Below are positions 23,781-32,703 of a stretch of DNA of 64,000 bases, piece after piece. Within the stretch, counting starts at the first letter, position 1. The number at the start of each line of letters is the position of its first letter. The notes beneath the pieces were generated by a model. It worked only from the letters and a program-made list of their open reading frames with translations, was not told the DNA's origin and ran no database searches. A program made the translations under genes and the position numbers. Source of the DNA: Prauserella isguenensis (GTDB lineage Bacteria > Actinomycetota > Actinomycetes > Mycobacteriales > Pseudonocardiaceae); assembly GCF_014191605.1 (NCBI RefSeq), contig NZ_JACHWU010000002.1, forward strand, positions 434,001-498,000. Reading direction: 5' to 3'.

Positions 23781-24875
23781 GTGCCTGGCCCTCTCAGCGG
23801 TCTGAAAGTCGTCGAACTGCCCGCCATCGGCCCGGTGCCGCACGCCGGCATGATCCTGGCCGACCTCGGCGCCGATGTCGTCCGGGTGGAACGGCCGTCC
23901 GGCGCGCTCGACATCCACGGCGGCAAGTCGGACCACCTGATGCGCGGGAAGCGCTCCGTGACCGCCGACCTGAAGTCCGCCGCCGGCACACGGTTCGTGC
24001 TCGACCTCGCGGGCAAGGCGGACGTGCTGCTCGAAGGGTTCCGGCCCGGCGTGGCCGAGCGACTCGGCGTCGGACCCGACGAGTGCGGCGGCGTCAATCC
24101 GCGACTCGTGTACGGCCGCATGACCGGCTGGGGCCAGGACGGGCCGATGGCCACGCAGGCGGGCCACGACATCAACTACATCAGCCTGACCGGATCGCTC
24201 CACGCGATCGGCCGGGCCGAGGAGCCGCCCGCGCCGCCGCTCAACCTCGTCGGCGACTACGGCGGCGGATCGATGTTCCTGCTCGCAGGTGTGCTCTCGG
24301 CGCTGTGGGAGCGAGAGCGTTCCGGCAGCGGCCAGGTCGTCGACGCGGCGATGGTCGACGGTGCGAGCGTGCTCGCCCAGATGCTCTGGTCCCTGCGCGG
24401 CATCGGCGCGTGGTCCTCGGAGCGTGCGGGCAACCTGCTCGACTCGGGCGCGCCGTTCTACGACACCTACGTCTGCTCGGACGGCCGGTACGTCGCGGTG
24501 GGCGCGCTCGAGGCGCAGTTCTACGCACAGCTGATCGACGGCCTCGGCCTGGCCGACGAGGAGCTGCCCGATCAGAACGACCGGTCGGGCTGGCCCACGT
24601 TGCGGGCACGGTTCACGCAGGTCTTCGCGAGCCGCACCCGGGACGAGTGGGCCGCCGTGTTCGACGGCACCGACGCGTGCGTCACCCCCGTACTGACGTG
24701 GGACGAAGTCGCCGACCATCCCCACGTCGCGGCGCGGGGAACGTTCGTCGAGATCGACGGCGTCGTCCAGCCCGCACCCGCGCCGCGGTTCTCGCGCACC
24801 GAGCCGGCGGTGCCCGCATCCCCGCACGCGCCGGGGTCCGACAACGACGCCGTCACCGCCGACTGGGGGCTGTGA
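23781..24875 (+). CDS. CaiB/BaiF-family CoA transferase, alpha-methylacyl-CoA racemase type
   Basis: A 364-residue class III CoA-transferase-fold protein. It opens with [20 protein letters not shown] and [13 protein letters not shown], and has the motifs [14 protein letters not shown] (His/Asp) and [11 protein letters not shown] (Asp) that match the catalytic dyad region of alpha-methylacyl-CoA racemase. The enzyme inverts the 2-methyl centre of branched acyl-CoAs so they can enter beta-oxidation. GTG at 23781 is chosen because it gives the family N-terminus; GTG at 23769 is also in frame. The context is acyl-CoA dehydrogenase, SDR and hydratase genes. Confidence 0.88.
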   Translation: MPGPLSGLKVVELPAIGPVPHAGMILADLGADVVRVERPSGALDIHGGKSDHLMRGKRSVTADLKSAAGTRFVLDLAGKADVLLEGFRPGVAERLGVGPDECGGVNPRLVYGRMTGWGQDGPMATQAGHDINYISLTGSLHAIGRAEEPPAPPLNLVGDYGGGSMFLLAGVLSALWERERSGSGQVVDAAMVDGASVLAQMLWSLRGIGAWSSERAGNLLDSGAPFYDTYVCSDGRYVAVGALEAQFYAQLIDGLGLADEELPDQNDRSGWPTLRARFTQVFASRTRDEWAAVFDGTDACVTPVLTWDEVADHPHVAARGTFVEIDGVVQPAPAPRFSRTEPAVPASPHAPGSDNDAVTADWGL

Positions 24876-24955
24876 CCCGTCGCGGCCGCGTGCCCACGGA
24901 CGAGGGCGCGGACCGGCGGCAACCTGGGCCGGCGCGTGTTGGCAGGATGACCCAC

Positions 24956-25159
24956 ATGGCCGAAATCGAGATCCCGCGCCGCGTCGTGCACGGCATGATC
25001 GCGCTGTCCGTGCTGGCCGTGGCGGCGGTCGCGTTCATGCTGACCGAGACCGAGACGAACCTCGGCATGTGGGTGTTCGCCGTCGTGATGGTGCTGGCGG
25101 CCGTCGGCTTCTGGGCCGCGTACTTCTACCAGCGCGCGAAGACCCGCCGGCGCGAGTGA
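24956..25159 (+). CDS. Small two-helix membrane protein
   Basis: A 67-residue protein with two hydrophobic segments (about residues 12-30 and 37-56) and a basic C-terminus (AKTRRRE), so both ends are probably cytoplasmic. The start ATG at 24956 has AGGA eight bases upstream; an ATG at 24947 is also in frame. I do not recognise a named family; similar short DUF-type membrane proteins are common in actinobacteria. A strong hairpin directly follows the stop codon. Confidence 0.7.
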   Translation: MAEIEIPRRVVHGMIALSVLAVAAVAFMLTETETNLGMWVFAVVMVLAAVGFWAAYFYQRAKTRRRE

Positions 25160-25160
25160 T

Positions 25161-25206
25161 CCGGTTCGGCCGGGGCGAGGGGGTCCCGTCGCCCCGGCCG
25201 AACCGG
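25161..25206. terminator. Strong bidirectional terminator hairpin
   Basis: Perfect 18-bp arms, 25161-25178 (CCGGTTCGGCCGGGGCGA) and 25189-25206, with a 10-base loop, between convergent genes. Confidence 0.85.
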
Positions 25207-25214
25207 CGTCTCAC

Positions 25215-27239
25215 TCAGCCGACGCGGTCGAGGATCCCGGCCATCCGCTCCCGCACCACCGGCGCCAACGTTTTCATGTACGCCTTCGTGATGTGGTTGT
25301 TGTCCAGGTAGACCAGGACGTTCCCGATCATCGGCGGGCATTCGGTCGGCGTGCAGAAGTAGTCGCTGAAGTCGACGAAGCTCACGTTCTGCGGCAGGTT
25401 CTCGACCGCTGTCCAGGACGGCTGCGGGTCGTAGACCTTGTCGCGCTCGACCGAGCACGACGGGTGGTCCACACCGCGCTTCTCGGCACACTCGGCCAGG
25501 GACCGGTTGAAGCGCGGGTTGTCACGGGCGGCGATGACCGGGATGCCCGCCTCCTCGAGCGTCCGCCACTGCTCGACGTAGCCGGCCGGGGTGACCTCGT
25601 CCCGTAGCGGGTGCGCGTCCCGGCTGGCCATCGTGAACACGGCATCCGGCTCGAGCTCCAGGATCTCCTGCATGACCGTCTCGTTCCAGGCAGTGCATTC
25701 GGGATTGTTGGGTGCCTCGGTGGTGAGCGGGCACCCGCCGCGGCCCATGGAGATGATCTCCCACCCGGCCTTCTTCGCCGCAGGCCGCAGCGCCGCGTTG
25801 AACTGCTGCGAATGCGAGTCGCCCGCCACGACGACGCGCCGCGTCGGATTCGGGTGAAGGCTCTCGTTGCAGATGACGACGATCTCGTTCTTGTCCGAGT
25901 GGCGGCACTGCTCCGCGGTGAAGTTGTCGTACTGCTTGGGCAGCGCAGCGAACGGCGGGATCGGATCGGCGTCGCCGTCCGCATGCGGGCCGCCGGGCGA
26001 CAGGACCTGCGCACCGGGGTGGGCCGGGTCGTCCTCCTTCTGCACGAAGGTGGCCCGCTCCACCGCCGCCAGCTGCCACGTGCCCGCCACGGCGAGCACG
26101 ACGGCGAGCATCGCCGCGCCGACCCGGTAGGACCCCCACACGGTCCGCGTGTCCACCTTGGCCCGCAGGACCGGCTTCTCGACCAGGTGGTAGGTGAGCA
26201 TGGCCAGTGCCAGGGACACGGCGATGACGACGGCGCCGCCGCGCAGGCCGACCTCCGGCCGGTCCCGCAACAGCACGTAGAACAGCAGCACCGGCCAGTG
26301 CCACAGGTACAGCGAGAAGCTGACGTTGCCCAGGTAGTTCAACGGCCGTGAGGACAGCATGCGGTCGGCGCCGAGCACCGTGCCCGTCTGGCCCGCCACG
26401 AGCACCAGCGCGGCCGCCACGACCGGCCACAGCGCGACGTAGCCGGGAAACATGGTGCCGACCTGCAGCACCAGGCCGCACAACACGAGCCCGGCGACAC
26501 CGAGCCAGCCGAGCAGGATCCGGATCGCGCGCGGCAGGGCGAGCCGGTCGATCGCCAGCGCGACCAGCCCGCCCAGTGCGAACTCCCAGACCCGCGTCGC
26601 CGACATGAAGTACGCGAACTGCTGGTCGGCGGCCGTCAGGTACACCGAGTAGGCCAGCGACCCGGCCGTCAGCACGGTCAGCAGGCCGAACAGCCACCGG
26701 TGCAGGTTTCCGCCGAAGCGCTTCACGACGAACGCGAACGCGGCGATCAGCAGCGGCCACACGAGGTAGAACTGCCCCTGGATGGACAGCGACCAGAAGT
26801 GCTGCACGACGCTGGCCTGGTCGTGCTGGGCGAAGTAGTCGGCGGACTGGGCCGCCAGCTGCCAGTTCTCGAAGAACAGCGCCGAGGCCACGATCTCGCC
26901 CGCGGTCTGTTCCCAGCGTGTCTCCGGCAGCAGGAAGTACGCCGCGACGACGGTGCCGACGAGCACGGTCGCCATCGACGGCACGAGCCGCTTGACGAAC
27001 CGTCCCCAGGTGGCGCGGAACCGGACCCGGTCACGCAGGCTCGCCCGGAAGAGCTGCCCGGTGATCAGGAAGCCGGTGACGAAGAAGAACACGTCCACGC
27101 CGCCGGACACGCGGTCCAGCCACACGTGGTAGATGACCACGAGCGCACACGCGAGCGCGCGAAGGCCTTGCAGCTCGGGCCGGTACCGGGTCTTGGCCGG
27201 CACCGGGGTGACCGGTGGCGCGGGCGGCGACTGCGTCAC
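25215..27239 (-). CDS. Membrane acyltransferase (OafA/Acyltransferase_3) with C-terminal SGNH domain
   Basis: A 674-residue two-part protein. Residues 15-370 form the acyltransferase-3 membrane domain with about ten helices and the motif RALACALVVIYH; the His is the family's catalytic His. After one more helix, an extracytoplasmic SGNH-type esterase domain (about 430-674) shows VVVAGDSHSQQF and a C-terminal DNNHITKAYM (DxxH). OafA/OatA-like proteins of this layout O-acetylate cell-surface glycans or peptidoglycan: the membrane part moves the acetyl group and the SGNH part transfers it. GTG at 27239 with GAGG upstream is the start. Confidence 0.9.
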   Translation of the reverse strand: MTQSPPAPPVTPVPAKTRYRPELQGLRALACALVVIYHVWLDRVSGGVDVFFFVTGFLITGQLFRASLRDRVRFRATWGRFVKRLVPSMATVLVGTVVAAYFLLPETRWEQTAGEIVASALFFENWQLAAQSADYFAQHDQASVVQHFWSLSIQGQFYLVWPLLIAAFAFVVKRFGGNLHRWLFGLLTVLTAGSLAYSVYLTAADQQFAYFMSATRVWEFALGGLVALAIDRLALPRAIRILLGWLGVAGLVLCGLVLQVGTMFPGYVALWPVVAAALVLVAGQTGTVLGADRMLSSRPLNYLGNVSFSLYLWHWPVLLFYVLLRDRPEVGLRGGAVVIAVSLALAMLTYHLVEKPVLRAKVDTRTVWGSYRVGAAMLAVVLAVAGTWQLAAVERATFVQKEDDPAHPGAQVLSPGGPHADGDADPIPPFAALPKQYDNFTAEQCRHSDKNEIVVICNESLHPNPTRRVVVAGDSHSQQFNAALRPAAKKAGWEIISMGRGGCPLTTEAPNNPECTAWNETVMQEILELEPDAVFTMASRDAHPLRDEVTPAGYVEQWRTLEEAGIPVIAARDNPRFNRSLAECAEKRGVDHPSCSVERDKVYDPQPSWTAVENLPQNVSFVDFSDYFCTPTECPPMIGNVLVYLDNNHITKAYMKTLAPVVRERMAGILDRVG

Positions 27240-27498
27240 GGCGTACCTCACTCTCGTCTGTACCGGCGCTCCATGATGCCAACCACCGTTCGGGTGGTTT
27301 CCACCACTTCCGTGCACTGTGACGCAAAAGGCGCCGAGGAGGTTGGCCCGGCCCGGCGATCGATCGAGCTCGGTGGCCGTTCTCGCTGGTCAGGGCAGTG
27401 CGGGAGACAGTACGAGGGTGTGGGGCCTTCCGGAACGGCTGACGACTCCGTAGCTGAGACCCGAGTACGGGCCTCGGCCACGGAACGGAGTCAGCCGC

Positions 27499-28677
27499 TC
27501 ACGCGGGCGGGTCCGGCGTGGGCAGGATGCGACCGGTGACGTCGCCGAATCCGATCCGGCCACCGCCCGCACCGGGCGCGGTGGCACTGATCGTCACCTC
27601 GTCGCCGTCCTCGAGGAACGTGCTCTTCCTCCCCGCCACGTCGACCGGTTCCTGTCCGCCCCAGGTGATCTCGATGAACGCTCCCCGCTCGTGTTTTCCG
27701 GGCCCGGAGATCGTGCCGGACGCGTACAGGTCGCCCGTACTCGCGACGGCGCCGTTCACGGTCAGGTGGGCGAGCATCTGGGCGGGCGACCAGTACATCT
27801 CCCGGTACACCGGACGGGAGACGACCTGCCCGTTCCAGCTGACGGCCACGTCGATGTCGAGCCCCCAGTCCTGCTCCTCGGCCAGGTAGGGCAACACCTC
27901 CGGCTCCTGCACCGGCCCCGGCACACGGGCGGCCTCGAGCGCCTGCAGCGGCACCACCCACGCGGAGATCGACGTGGCGAAACTCTTGCCGAGGTGCGGG
28001 CCGAGCGGCTGGTACTCCCACGCCTGGATGTCGCGTGCCGACCAGTCGTTGACCAGCACCGCACCGAACACGTGCTCGGCGAACTCCGCGGTGCTCACCC
28101 GCGATCCCAGCGACGAGCCGGTGCCGACGACGAAGCCGAGCTCCGCCTCGATGTCGAGGCGCTGCGACGGGCCGAACACCGGGCCGTCGTCGTTCTTGCG
28201 CTGCCCGGACGGGCGGACGACCTCGGTGCCGGTGACCACGACCGTGCTGGAACGGCCGTGGTAGCCGACCGGCAGGTGCTTCCAGTTCGGCAGCAGCGGC
28301 TCCGAGTCCGGACGCAGGATGCGGCCGAGGTTCGAGGCATGGTTCTCCGAGGCGTAGAAGTCGACGTAGTCGGCGACGTCGAACGGCCGGTGCATCGTGA
28401 CCGCCTGCACGGGGTGCACGGCCTCGTCGGGGACCTCCCCCGCCGCCAGGTCGGCGACTTCCCGCCGCACCTCGTCCCACCGGGCGCGGCCCTGCGCCAT
28501 GAAGTCGTTCAGCGACGGGCGTGCGAACACCGCGTCACCGAGCGTCGCGGCGAGGTCGACGACCGAGTCGGCGACGCGCACGCCGACCCGCGGGTCGGTA
28601 CCCGGCGTGGAGAACACGCCGTAGGGCAGGTTGTCGAGCCCGAACAGCGAGCCCTCGGGGATGGCGATGGTGGTCAT
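27499..28677 (-). CDS. fahA: Fumarylacetoacetase
   Basis: A 392-residue enzyme that cuts fumarylacetoacetate to fumarate and acetoacetate, the last step of tyrosine/homogentisate breakdown. The N-terminal SH3-like domain is at 1-115. The catalytic FAH domain carries DYVDFYASENHASNLGR (metal Asp, catalytic His), IEAELGFVVG (metal Glu), VLVNDWSARDIQ (Asp) and YASGTISGPGKHERG. The length matches the family. It is the last gene of the run MarR-hmgA-unknown-fahA, four bases after the preceding gene, so it is clearly in one operon. Confidence 0.95.
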   Translation of the reverse strand: MTTIAIPEGSLFGLDNLPYGVFSTPGTDPRVGVRVADSVVDLAATLGDAVFARPSLNDFMAQGRARWDEVRREVADLAAGEVPDEAVHPVQAVTMHRPFDVADYVDFYASENHASNLGRILRPDSEPLLPNWKHLPVGYHGRSSTVVVTGTEVVRPSGQRKNDDGPVFGPSQRLDIEAELGFVVGTGSSLGSRVSTAEFAEHVFGAVLVNDWSARDIQAWEYQPLGPHLGKSFATSISAWVVPLQALEAARVPGPVQEPEVLPYLAEEQDWGLDIDVAVSWNGQVVSRPVYREMYWSPAQMLAHLTVNGAVASTGDLYASGTISGPGKHERGAFIEITWGGQEPVDVAGRKSTFLEDGDEVTISATAPGAGGGRIGFGDVTGRILPTPDPPA

Positions 28678-28681
28678 GCGT

Positions 28682-29539
28682 TCACTCCTTGCCCGCCACG
28701 GAGTCGGCGGGGATCAGGTCGAGTTCCACGAGCTCGGCGAGCGGCTCGATGATGCTGCAGGTGCCGAACGAGACGAACGAACGCCGCACGGTGGTGGCCC
28801 GCTCGGCGCCCAGTTCGCGGACCGCCGCCGCGATCGCCGCACCGTCCCGCCGGGCCAGCAGTCCCGCGACCACGCTCTCGTCCGAGCCCTGCAGCGCAGC
28901 GTCGGTGGCCAGCAGCAGGTTGAGGAAGCCGTGCTGCTCGAAGCCCGTGTCCGGATCGGTGTTGCGGATCGCGTGGTGCAGACCGGCGGTGGCCTTGAAC
29001 GCGATGTCGGCGCGCGCGACGGCCACGACCGCCGTCGCGAGCTCGGCCTCGTCGGGATGCAGGTCCGCACGGACCCCGCCGGTACGGAACTTCGCGCGCA
29101 CGCCGCGTTCGGCGAGCCCGGCGAGCACCGCAAACCTGCGTTCGTCGCGTGGTACCTCGACGTGAACGGTCACGCCCGGCAACTCGAGCGCGTCCAGTTC
29201 GGCGAAGAACTCGGCCACCTCGCCCGGCACCGCGATCTCGGCGGCGAGCACCCGCACCGGCAGGTCCGCCGCGCCGCCGATCGCGCCGGCCAGCTGGGCC
29301 GGACCCTCCGGCGCGGTCACCGCGAGCGCCAGGTCGTCGTCGTGCCGCAGCAGCGGTGCAAGTTCCCCGACTGCGGGCGCGGCCAGGACGAGCGGGCCGA
29401 CGAGGTCTCGATACGGAGCCGAGACGTGCTCGCGATGCCGGGACACCGCGTCGGGCAGCGGGGCGAGTCCCGGTGGGAACACCGCCGCGTCGTCGCAGAG
29501 TCCGTGGGCGAACGCGGGCAGACCGGGCGCCGCGCTCAC
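28682..29539 (-). CDS. Unknown protein between hmgA and fahA
   Basis: A 285-residue protein with no motif of maleylacetoacetate isomerase (zeta-GST), the enzyme normally needed at this position in the pathway. The alternating hydrophobic pattern suggests an alpha/beta (TIM-barrel-like) fold. Conserved-looking stretches are VRAKFRTGGVRADLHP, DIAFKATAGLHHAIRN, FEQHGFLNLLLAT and SFVSFGTCSIIEPL. The His pair and Lys look like active-site material. It overlaps the hmgA stop by four bases (ATGA), and fahA starts four bases after its stop, so it is translationally locked into the homogentisate operon. Function is unknown; a thiol-independent isomerase is my inference only. Confidence 0.75.
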   Translation of the reverse strand: MSAAPGLPAFAHGLCDDAAVFPPGLAPLPDAVSRHREHVSAPYRDLVGPLVLAAPAVGELAPLLRHDDDLALAVTAPEGPAQLAGAIGGAADLPVRVLAAEIAVPGEVAEFFAELDALELPGVTVHVEVPRDERRFAVLAGLAERGVRAKFRTGGVRADLHPDEAELATAVVAVARADIAFKATAGLHHAIRNTDPDTGFEQHGFLNLLLATDAALQGSDESVVAGLLARRDGAAIAAAVRELGAERATTVRRSFVSFGTCSIIEPLAELVELDLIPADSVAGKE

Positions 29540-30735
29540 TGTCCGGGCCCGCGCCCGGACCAGGTCCAGGCGTAGTTCGTGTCCTCGGACGCGAGGGCGC
29601 CTTCACCGAGCTCGAGCGGCCGGAACGTGTCGACCATGACGGCCAGTTCGTCGAAGAACTCCGCGCCGAGGCTCTTCTCCACCGCTCCGGGCTGCGGCCC
29701 GTGCGAATGACCGCCGGGGTGCCAGGAGATCGAACCCTGTCCGATACCCGATCCCTTCCGAGCTTCGTAGTCGCCGCCGCAGTAGAACATGATCTCATCG
29801 GAGTCCACATTGGAGTGGTAGTACGGCACGGGCACCGACAGCGGGTGGTAGTCCACCTTGCGGGGAACGAAGTTGCAGATGACGAAGTTGGTTCCCTCGA
29901 AGGCCTGGTGCACGGGCGGCGGCTGGTGCACGCGCCCGGTGATGGGTTCGAAGTCGTGCACGCTGAACGTGAACGGGTACAGGCAGCCGTCCCAGCCGAC
30001 GACATCGAACGGGTGCTCCGGATAGACGAGGACGCTGCCGCCGATGCCGCCACCGACGCGGTGTTTGACGTGCACCTCCACGTCGGTTCCCTCCCGCAGC
30101 AGTGGTTCGGCGGGCCCGTGCAGGTCCCGCTCGCAGTAGGGCGAGTTCTCCAGGAACTGGCCGTAGCGCGACAGGTACCGCTTCGGGGGTGCGATGTGAC
30201 TGTTCGCCTCGATGGCGTAGGCCCGCAGCGGAGAGTCGCCGTGTGGCAGCCACCGGTGGGTGGTGGACATCGGCAGGAACACGTAGTCGCCGGACGCGGC
30301 CTCGAGGCTGCCGAACACCGTCTCCACCGTCGCCTGCCCGGATTCGACGTAGACGATCTCGTCGCCGGTCGCGTTGCGGTACAGCGGCGAGTCCTTCGTG
30401 GACACCACGTAGGACAGTCGCACATCGCCGTTGCCGAGGACCAGCCTGCGCCCGGTGACCACGTCCGTCTCGGCCCAGGTCTCCTTGGGGAACAGATCAT
30501 GAAGCTTCAGGTGCCGCGGCTTGAGCGGATGGTTCGGCGTGGTGGACAGGTCCCCCGGATCCCAGACCCGCGAGTCGACGATCGCCGACGGAATGCCGCG
30601 GTGATAGAGCAGCGACGAGTCGGAGGTGAATCCCTCCTCGCCCATGAGCTCCTCGTAGTACAGCCCGCCGTCCGGGGTGCGGTGCTGGGTGTGACGTTTC
30701 GGTGGCACGCTGCCGACCCGACGGTAGTACGCCAT
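29536..30735 (-). CDS. hmgA: Homogentisate 1,2-dioxygenase
   Basis: A 399-residue cupin-type non-haem iron dioxygenase that opens the ring of homogentisate to maleylacetoacetate. Landmarks are the N-terminal beta domain, HPFDVVGWDGCLYPFTFSVHDFEP, and the iron-ligand region near the C-terminus (PPVHQAFEGTNFVICNFVPR, YYHSNVDSDEIMFY, HPGGHSHGPQPG), with His and Glu ligands in the expected order. ATG at 30735 follows AAGGAGG. It is the first enzyme gene of the homogentisate operon, directly downstream of the MarR gene, with an inverted repeat in front. Confidence 0.93.
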   Translation of the reverse strand: MAYYRRVGSVPPKRHTQHRTPDGGLYYEELMGEEGFTSDSSLLYHRGIPSAIVDSRVWDPGDLSTTPNHPLKPRHLKLHDLFPKETWAETDVVTGRRLVLGNGDVRLSYVVSTKDSPLYRNATGDEIVYVESGQATVETVFGSLEAASGDYVFLPMSTTHRWLPHGDSPLRAYAIEANSHIAPPKRYLSRYGQFLENSPYCERDLHGPAEPLLREGTDVEVHVKHRVGGGIGGSVLVYPEHPFDVVGWDGCLYPFTFSVHDFEPITGRVHQPPPVHQAFEGTNFVICNFVPRKVDYHPLSVPVPYYHSNVDSDEIMFYCGGDYEARKGSGIGQGSISWHPGGHSHGPQPGAVEKSLGAEFFDELAVMVDTFRPLELGEGALASEDTNYAWTWSGRGPGQ

Positions 30736-30799
30736 GACTGCCTCCTTGCTGTCATCTCGGCTGCACACCACGGGGGCGCGCCCGTTCCACGCTAGTTAA

Positions 30800-30825
30800 C
30801 GCATGTACTAGTTTCAACACATGCG
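30800..30825. promoter_or_regulatory. Inverted repeat in front of hmgA (candidate MarR operator)
   Basis: Perfect 7-bp arms CGCATGT (30800-30806) and ACATGCG (30819-30825) with a 12-base AT-rich centre containing ACTAGTTTCAAC. It lies 65-90 bp upstream of the hmgA start and 80 bp after the MarR gene. The spacing and position fit a dimer operator. Confidence 0.6.
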
Positions 30826-30903
30826 CAGGTACGACACCGGCTGAATGGAGTCAGTGGCACCGGCGGCGGCGCCTTCACCGGAGCCGGCGCCGGTGCGTGC
30901 GGC

Positions 30904-31437
30904 TCAGTTCCGGCCGCGGACGTCGAACTGGTCGCGGTTGGTGACGAGCTTGTCGAGCAGCATGATCAGGATGCGCTGCTCCTCGGGGGACAGCACACCT
31001 GCCCACTCGTCCTCGCGTTCGTTGTGCGCACGGAAGACCTCGACCATCTCCTGATGGCCCGTGTCGGTGAGCGACAGCAGCACCGACCGGCCGTCGCGCG
31101 CTCCGGGTTCCCTGCTGAGCAGCCCGTCCGACACCAGCGTCTTGGCCAGATTGGACACCGCCGCGCGGCTCATGCCCGTCAACTCGGCCGCCTTCTTCGC
31201 CTCGAGCGGTCCGGCCAGCCACGTCACGAACAACAGGCGGAACCCGGACCACGACAGGCCACGCGGCCGGTGCACCGACGCCTCGAGGTCGTAGGTGACG
31301 ATGTTGGAGGCGCGGTTGAGGGTCAGCAGCAACTCGGTGGCGAGCTGGTGCCGGAAGCCGTACTCCCGGGAGAGCCTGCGGTTGGCGAGCTCGACGAACG
31401 ACCAGAAGTCCAGCTCGCCGGAATCACTCGCCGTCAT
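30904..31437 (-). CDS. MarR-family regulator of the homogentisate genes
   Basis: A 177-residue winged-helix protein. The DNA-binding region is GPLEAKKAAELTGMSRAAVSNLAKTLVSDGLLSRE (about residues 80-115), followed by the wing (ARDGRSVLLSLTDTG). MarR proteins are dimers released from DNA by small phenolic or aromatic ligands; homogentisate or its products would be logical here. ATG at 31437 is chosen; GTG at 31452 is possible. Inverted repeats lie upstream of its own gene (31463-31479) and upstream of hmgA (30800-30825), which suggests autoregulation and control of the operon. Confidence 0.85.
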   Translation of the reverse strand: MTASDSGELDFWSFVELANRRLSREYGFRHQLATELLLTLNRASNIVTYDLEASVHRPRGLSWSGFRLLFVTWLAGPLEAKKAAELTGMSRAAVSNLAKTLVSDGLLSREPGARDGRSVLLSLTDTGHQEMVEVFRAHNEREDEWAGVLSPEEQRILIMLLDKLVTNRDQFDVRGRN

Positions 31438-31462
31438 GGGACCAACTCTCACACTCGACCGA

Positions 31463-31479
31463 TTTAGTAAATCTCTAAA
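31463..31479. promoter_or_regulatory. AT-rich inverted repeat in front of the MarR gene
   Basis: TTTAG (31463-31467) and CTAAA (31475-31479) around a 7-base centre, inside an AT-rich island 26 bp before the MarR start. This is a typical place and size for a MarR autoregulatory operator. Confidence 0.6.
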
Positions 31480-31642
31480 CTACTACCGGCTCGACGTCCC
31501 GTCCACCCCGCCTGCACTCGGCACCGCGTGCCCTGCACTCGGCACCGCGTGCTCTGCGTTCGGCGACGGACGATCCCGCACACGGCGACGCGCGGCGTCG
31601 TGTGCGGGACTCGCCGCACGAGACCCGCCGCCGGGCCGTGCC

Positions 31643-32530
31643 TCACACCAACGGTTTGCCGGTGCGGAGCCGTCGCCGCACGTCCCACAGGCAGGCGTTG
31701 TAGGGGAACGCGCGCAGCGGGAGCGGCGACGCACGGATCACCCGGCCGAGCACCCGGTTCATGGCGTCGAACCGCCGCTGCTGCCTCGCCGTCCAGGTCA
31801 GTCGCATCTGTTCCCGGAACACCTGCGGCAGGAATCCGGTGGTGACGAACAGGTTGAACCGGCGCAGCAGCAGGTGGAGCGGCTTCGGGAGGAAGGACGC
31901 GGTGGCGATGCCGTGGAGGTACTCGCGCACCGTGTCGTCGATGTGGATCTTCGCCAGGTTCCGCTGCCAGTACTCCTCGAACGCCGCCCGACTCTCGGGC
32001 CACATGTCCTCACGCACCTGCAGCGTCGTGCCGAGTGGGGCGGCCGAGCGATAGATCTCGTCGAGTTCGTCGGCGGACAACTCCCCCAGGTACGCGAGGT
32101 AGATGTCCTCGAATCCCTTGTACAGGCACGCCGCGACCCACAGCTGCAGCTCGGGGTCGAACGCGTTGTACTCGACCGGACTCGACTCGTCGGAGCGCAC
32201 CTGCATGTGCTGCTTGTTCACGGCCCGGCGGTAAGCCTTGCGCTCCTCGTCGGTGCCGAGCATGGCGACCGCCAGGTACGTCAGTGTCGTGCGTCCGCGT
32301 TTGAACGGTCGTTCGTAGACATTGCCGTCGTCGACGGTGCTCTCCACCACGCCGTGACCGACGCCTGGGCGCCCCAGCTGCATGATGATGTTCGCCGCCG
32401 CCGCGAGCAGCCCCGCTCCGACGACCACGTCCCGGCGCATGGTGGCCGCGGCCGCCGTGCCGTCGGCTACTGCCGGCTCCCCCGTCTCGGACGTGGACCG
32501 TGCGGGCCGGGCCTGCTGTTCGGTACTCAT
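31643..32530 (-). CDS. MpaB/latex-clearing-protein-like oxygenase (DUF2236)
   Basis: A 295-residue protein of the DUF2236 group, which includes MpaB and the rubber oxygenase Lcp. Features are QLGRPGVGHGVVEST near residue 52, VNKQHMQVR (a His likely to be a haem ligand in Lcp), PELQLWVAACLYKGFED and the C-terminal FNLFVTTGFLPQVFREQM. Some members are b-type haem oxygenases; most have unknown substrates. A divergent TetR gene starts 174 bp away and is the probable regulator. Confidence 0.8.
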   Translation of the reverse strand: MSTEQQARPARSTSETGEPAVADGTAAAATMRRDVVVGAGLLAAAANIIMQLGRPGVGHGVVESTVDDGNVYERPFKRGRTTLTYLAVAMLGTDEERKAYRRAVNKQHMQVRSDESSPVEYNAFDPELQLWVAACLYKGFEDIYLAYLGELSADELDEIYRSAAPLGTTLQVREDMWPESRAAFEEYWQRNLAKIHIDDTVREYLHGIATASFLPKPLHLLLRRFNLFVTTGFLPQVFREQMRLTWTARQQRRFDAMNRVLGRVIRASPLPLRAFPYNACLWDVRRRLRTGKPLV

Positions 32531-32648
32531 CGGGCCTCCTTGCTGGACGGGATCCGAGAGGATCTCCGCTGCCCCGTGTCGAACGGCCTTCCCCCGTCGA
32601 TCCGCCTTCGCGGGCGGCCGTGGCGCCGCCGACCGGCATATCTGCGAA

Positions 32649-32678
32649 CGACCGTTGTCAGTTATGAGACCGCGGTCG
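32649..32678. promoter_or_regulatory. Palindromic elements between MpaB-like and TetR genes
   Basis: The perfect palindrome GACCGCGGTC at 32668-32677, and CGACCG/CGGTCG arms at 32649-32654 and 32673-32678. It is about 26 bp from the TetR start, a likely TetR operator for both divergent genes. Confidence 0.55.
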
Positions 32679-32703
32679 CGACGGGAATGTCAAGATGGGA
32701 GCC

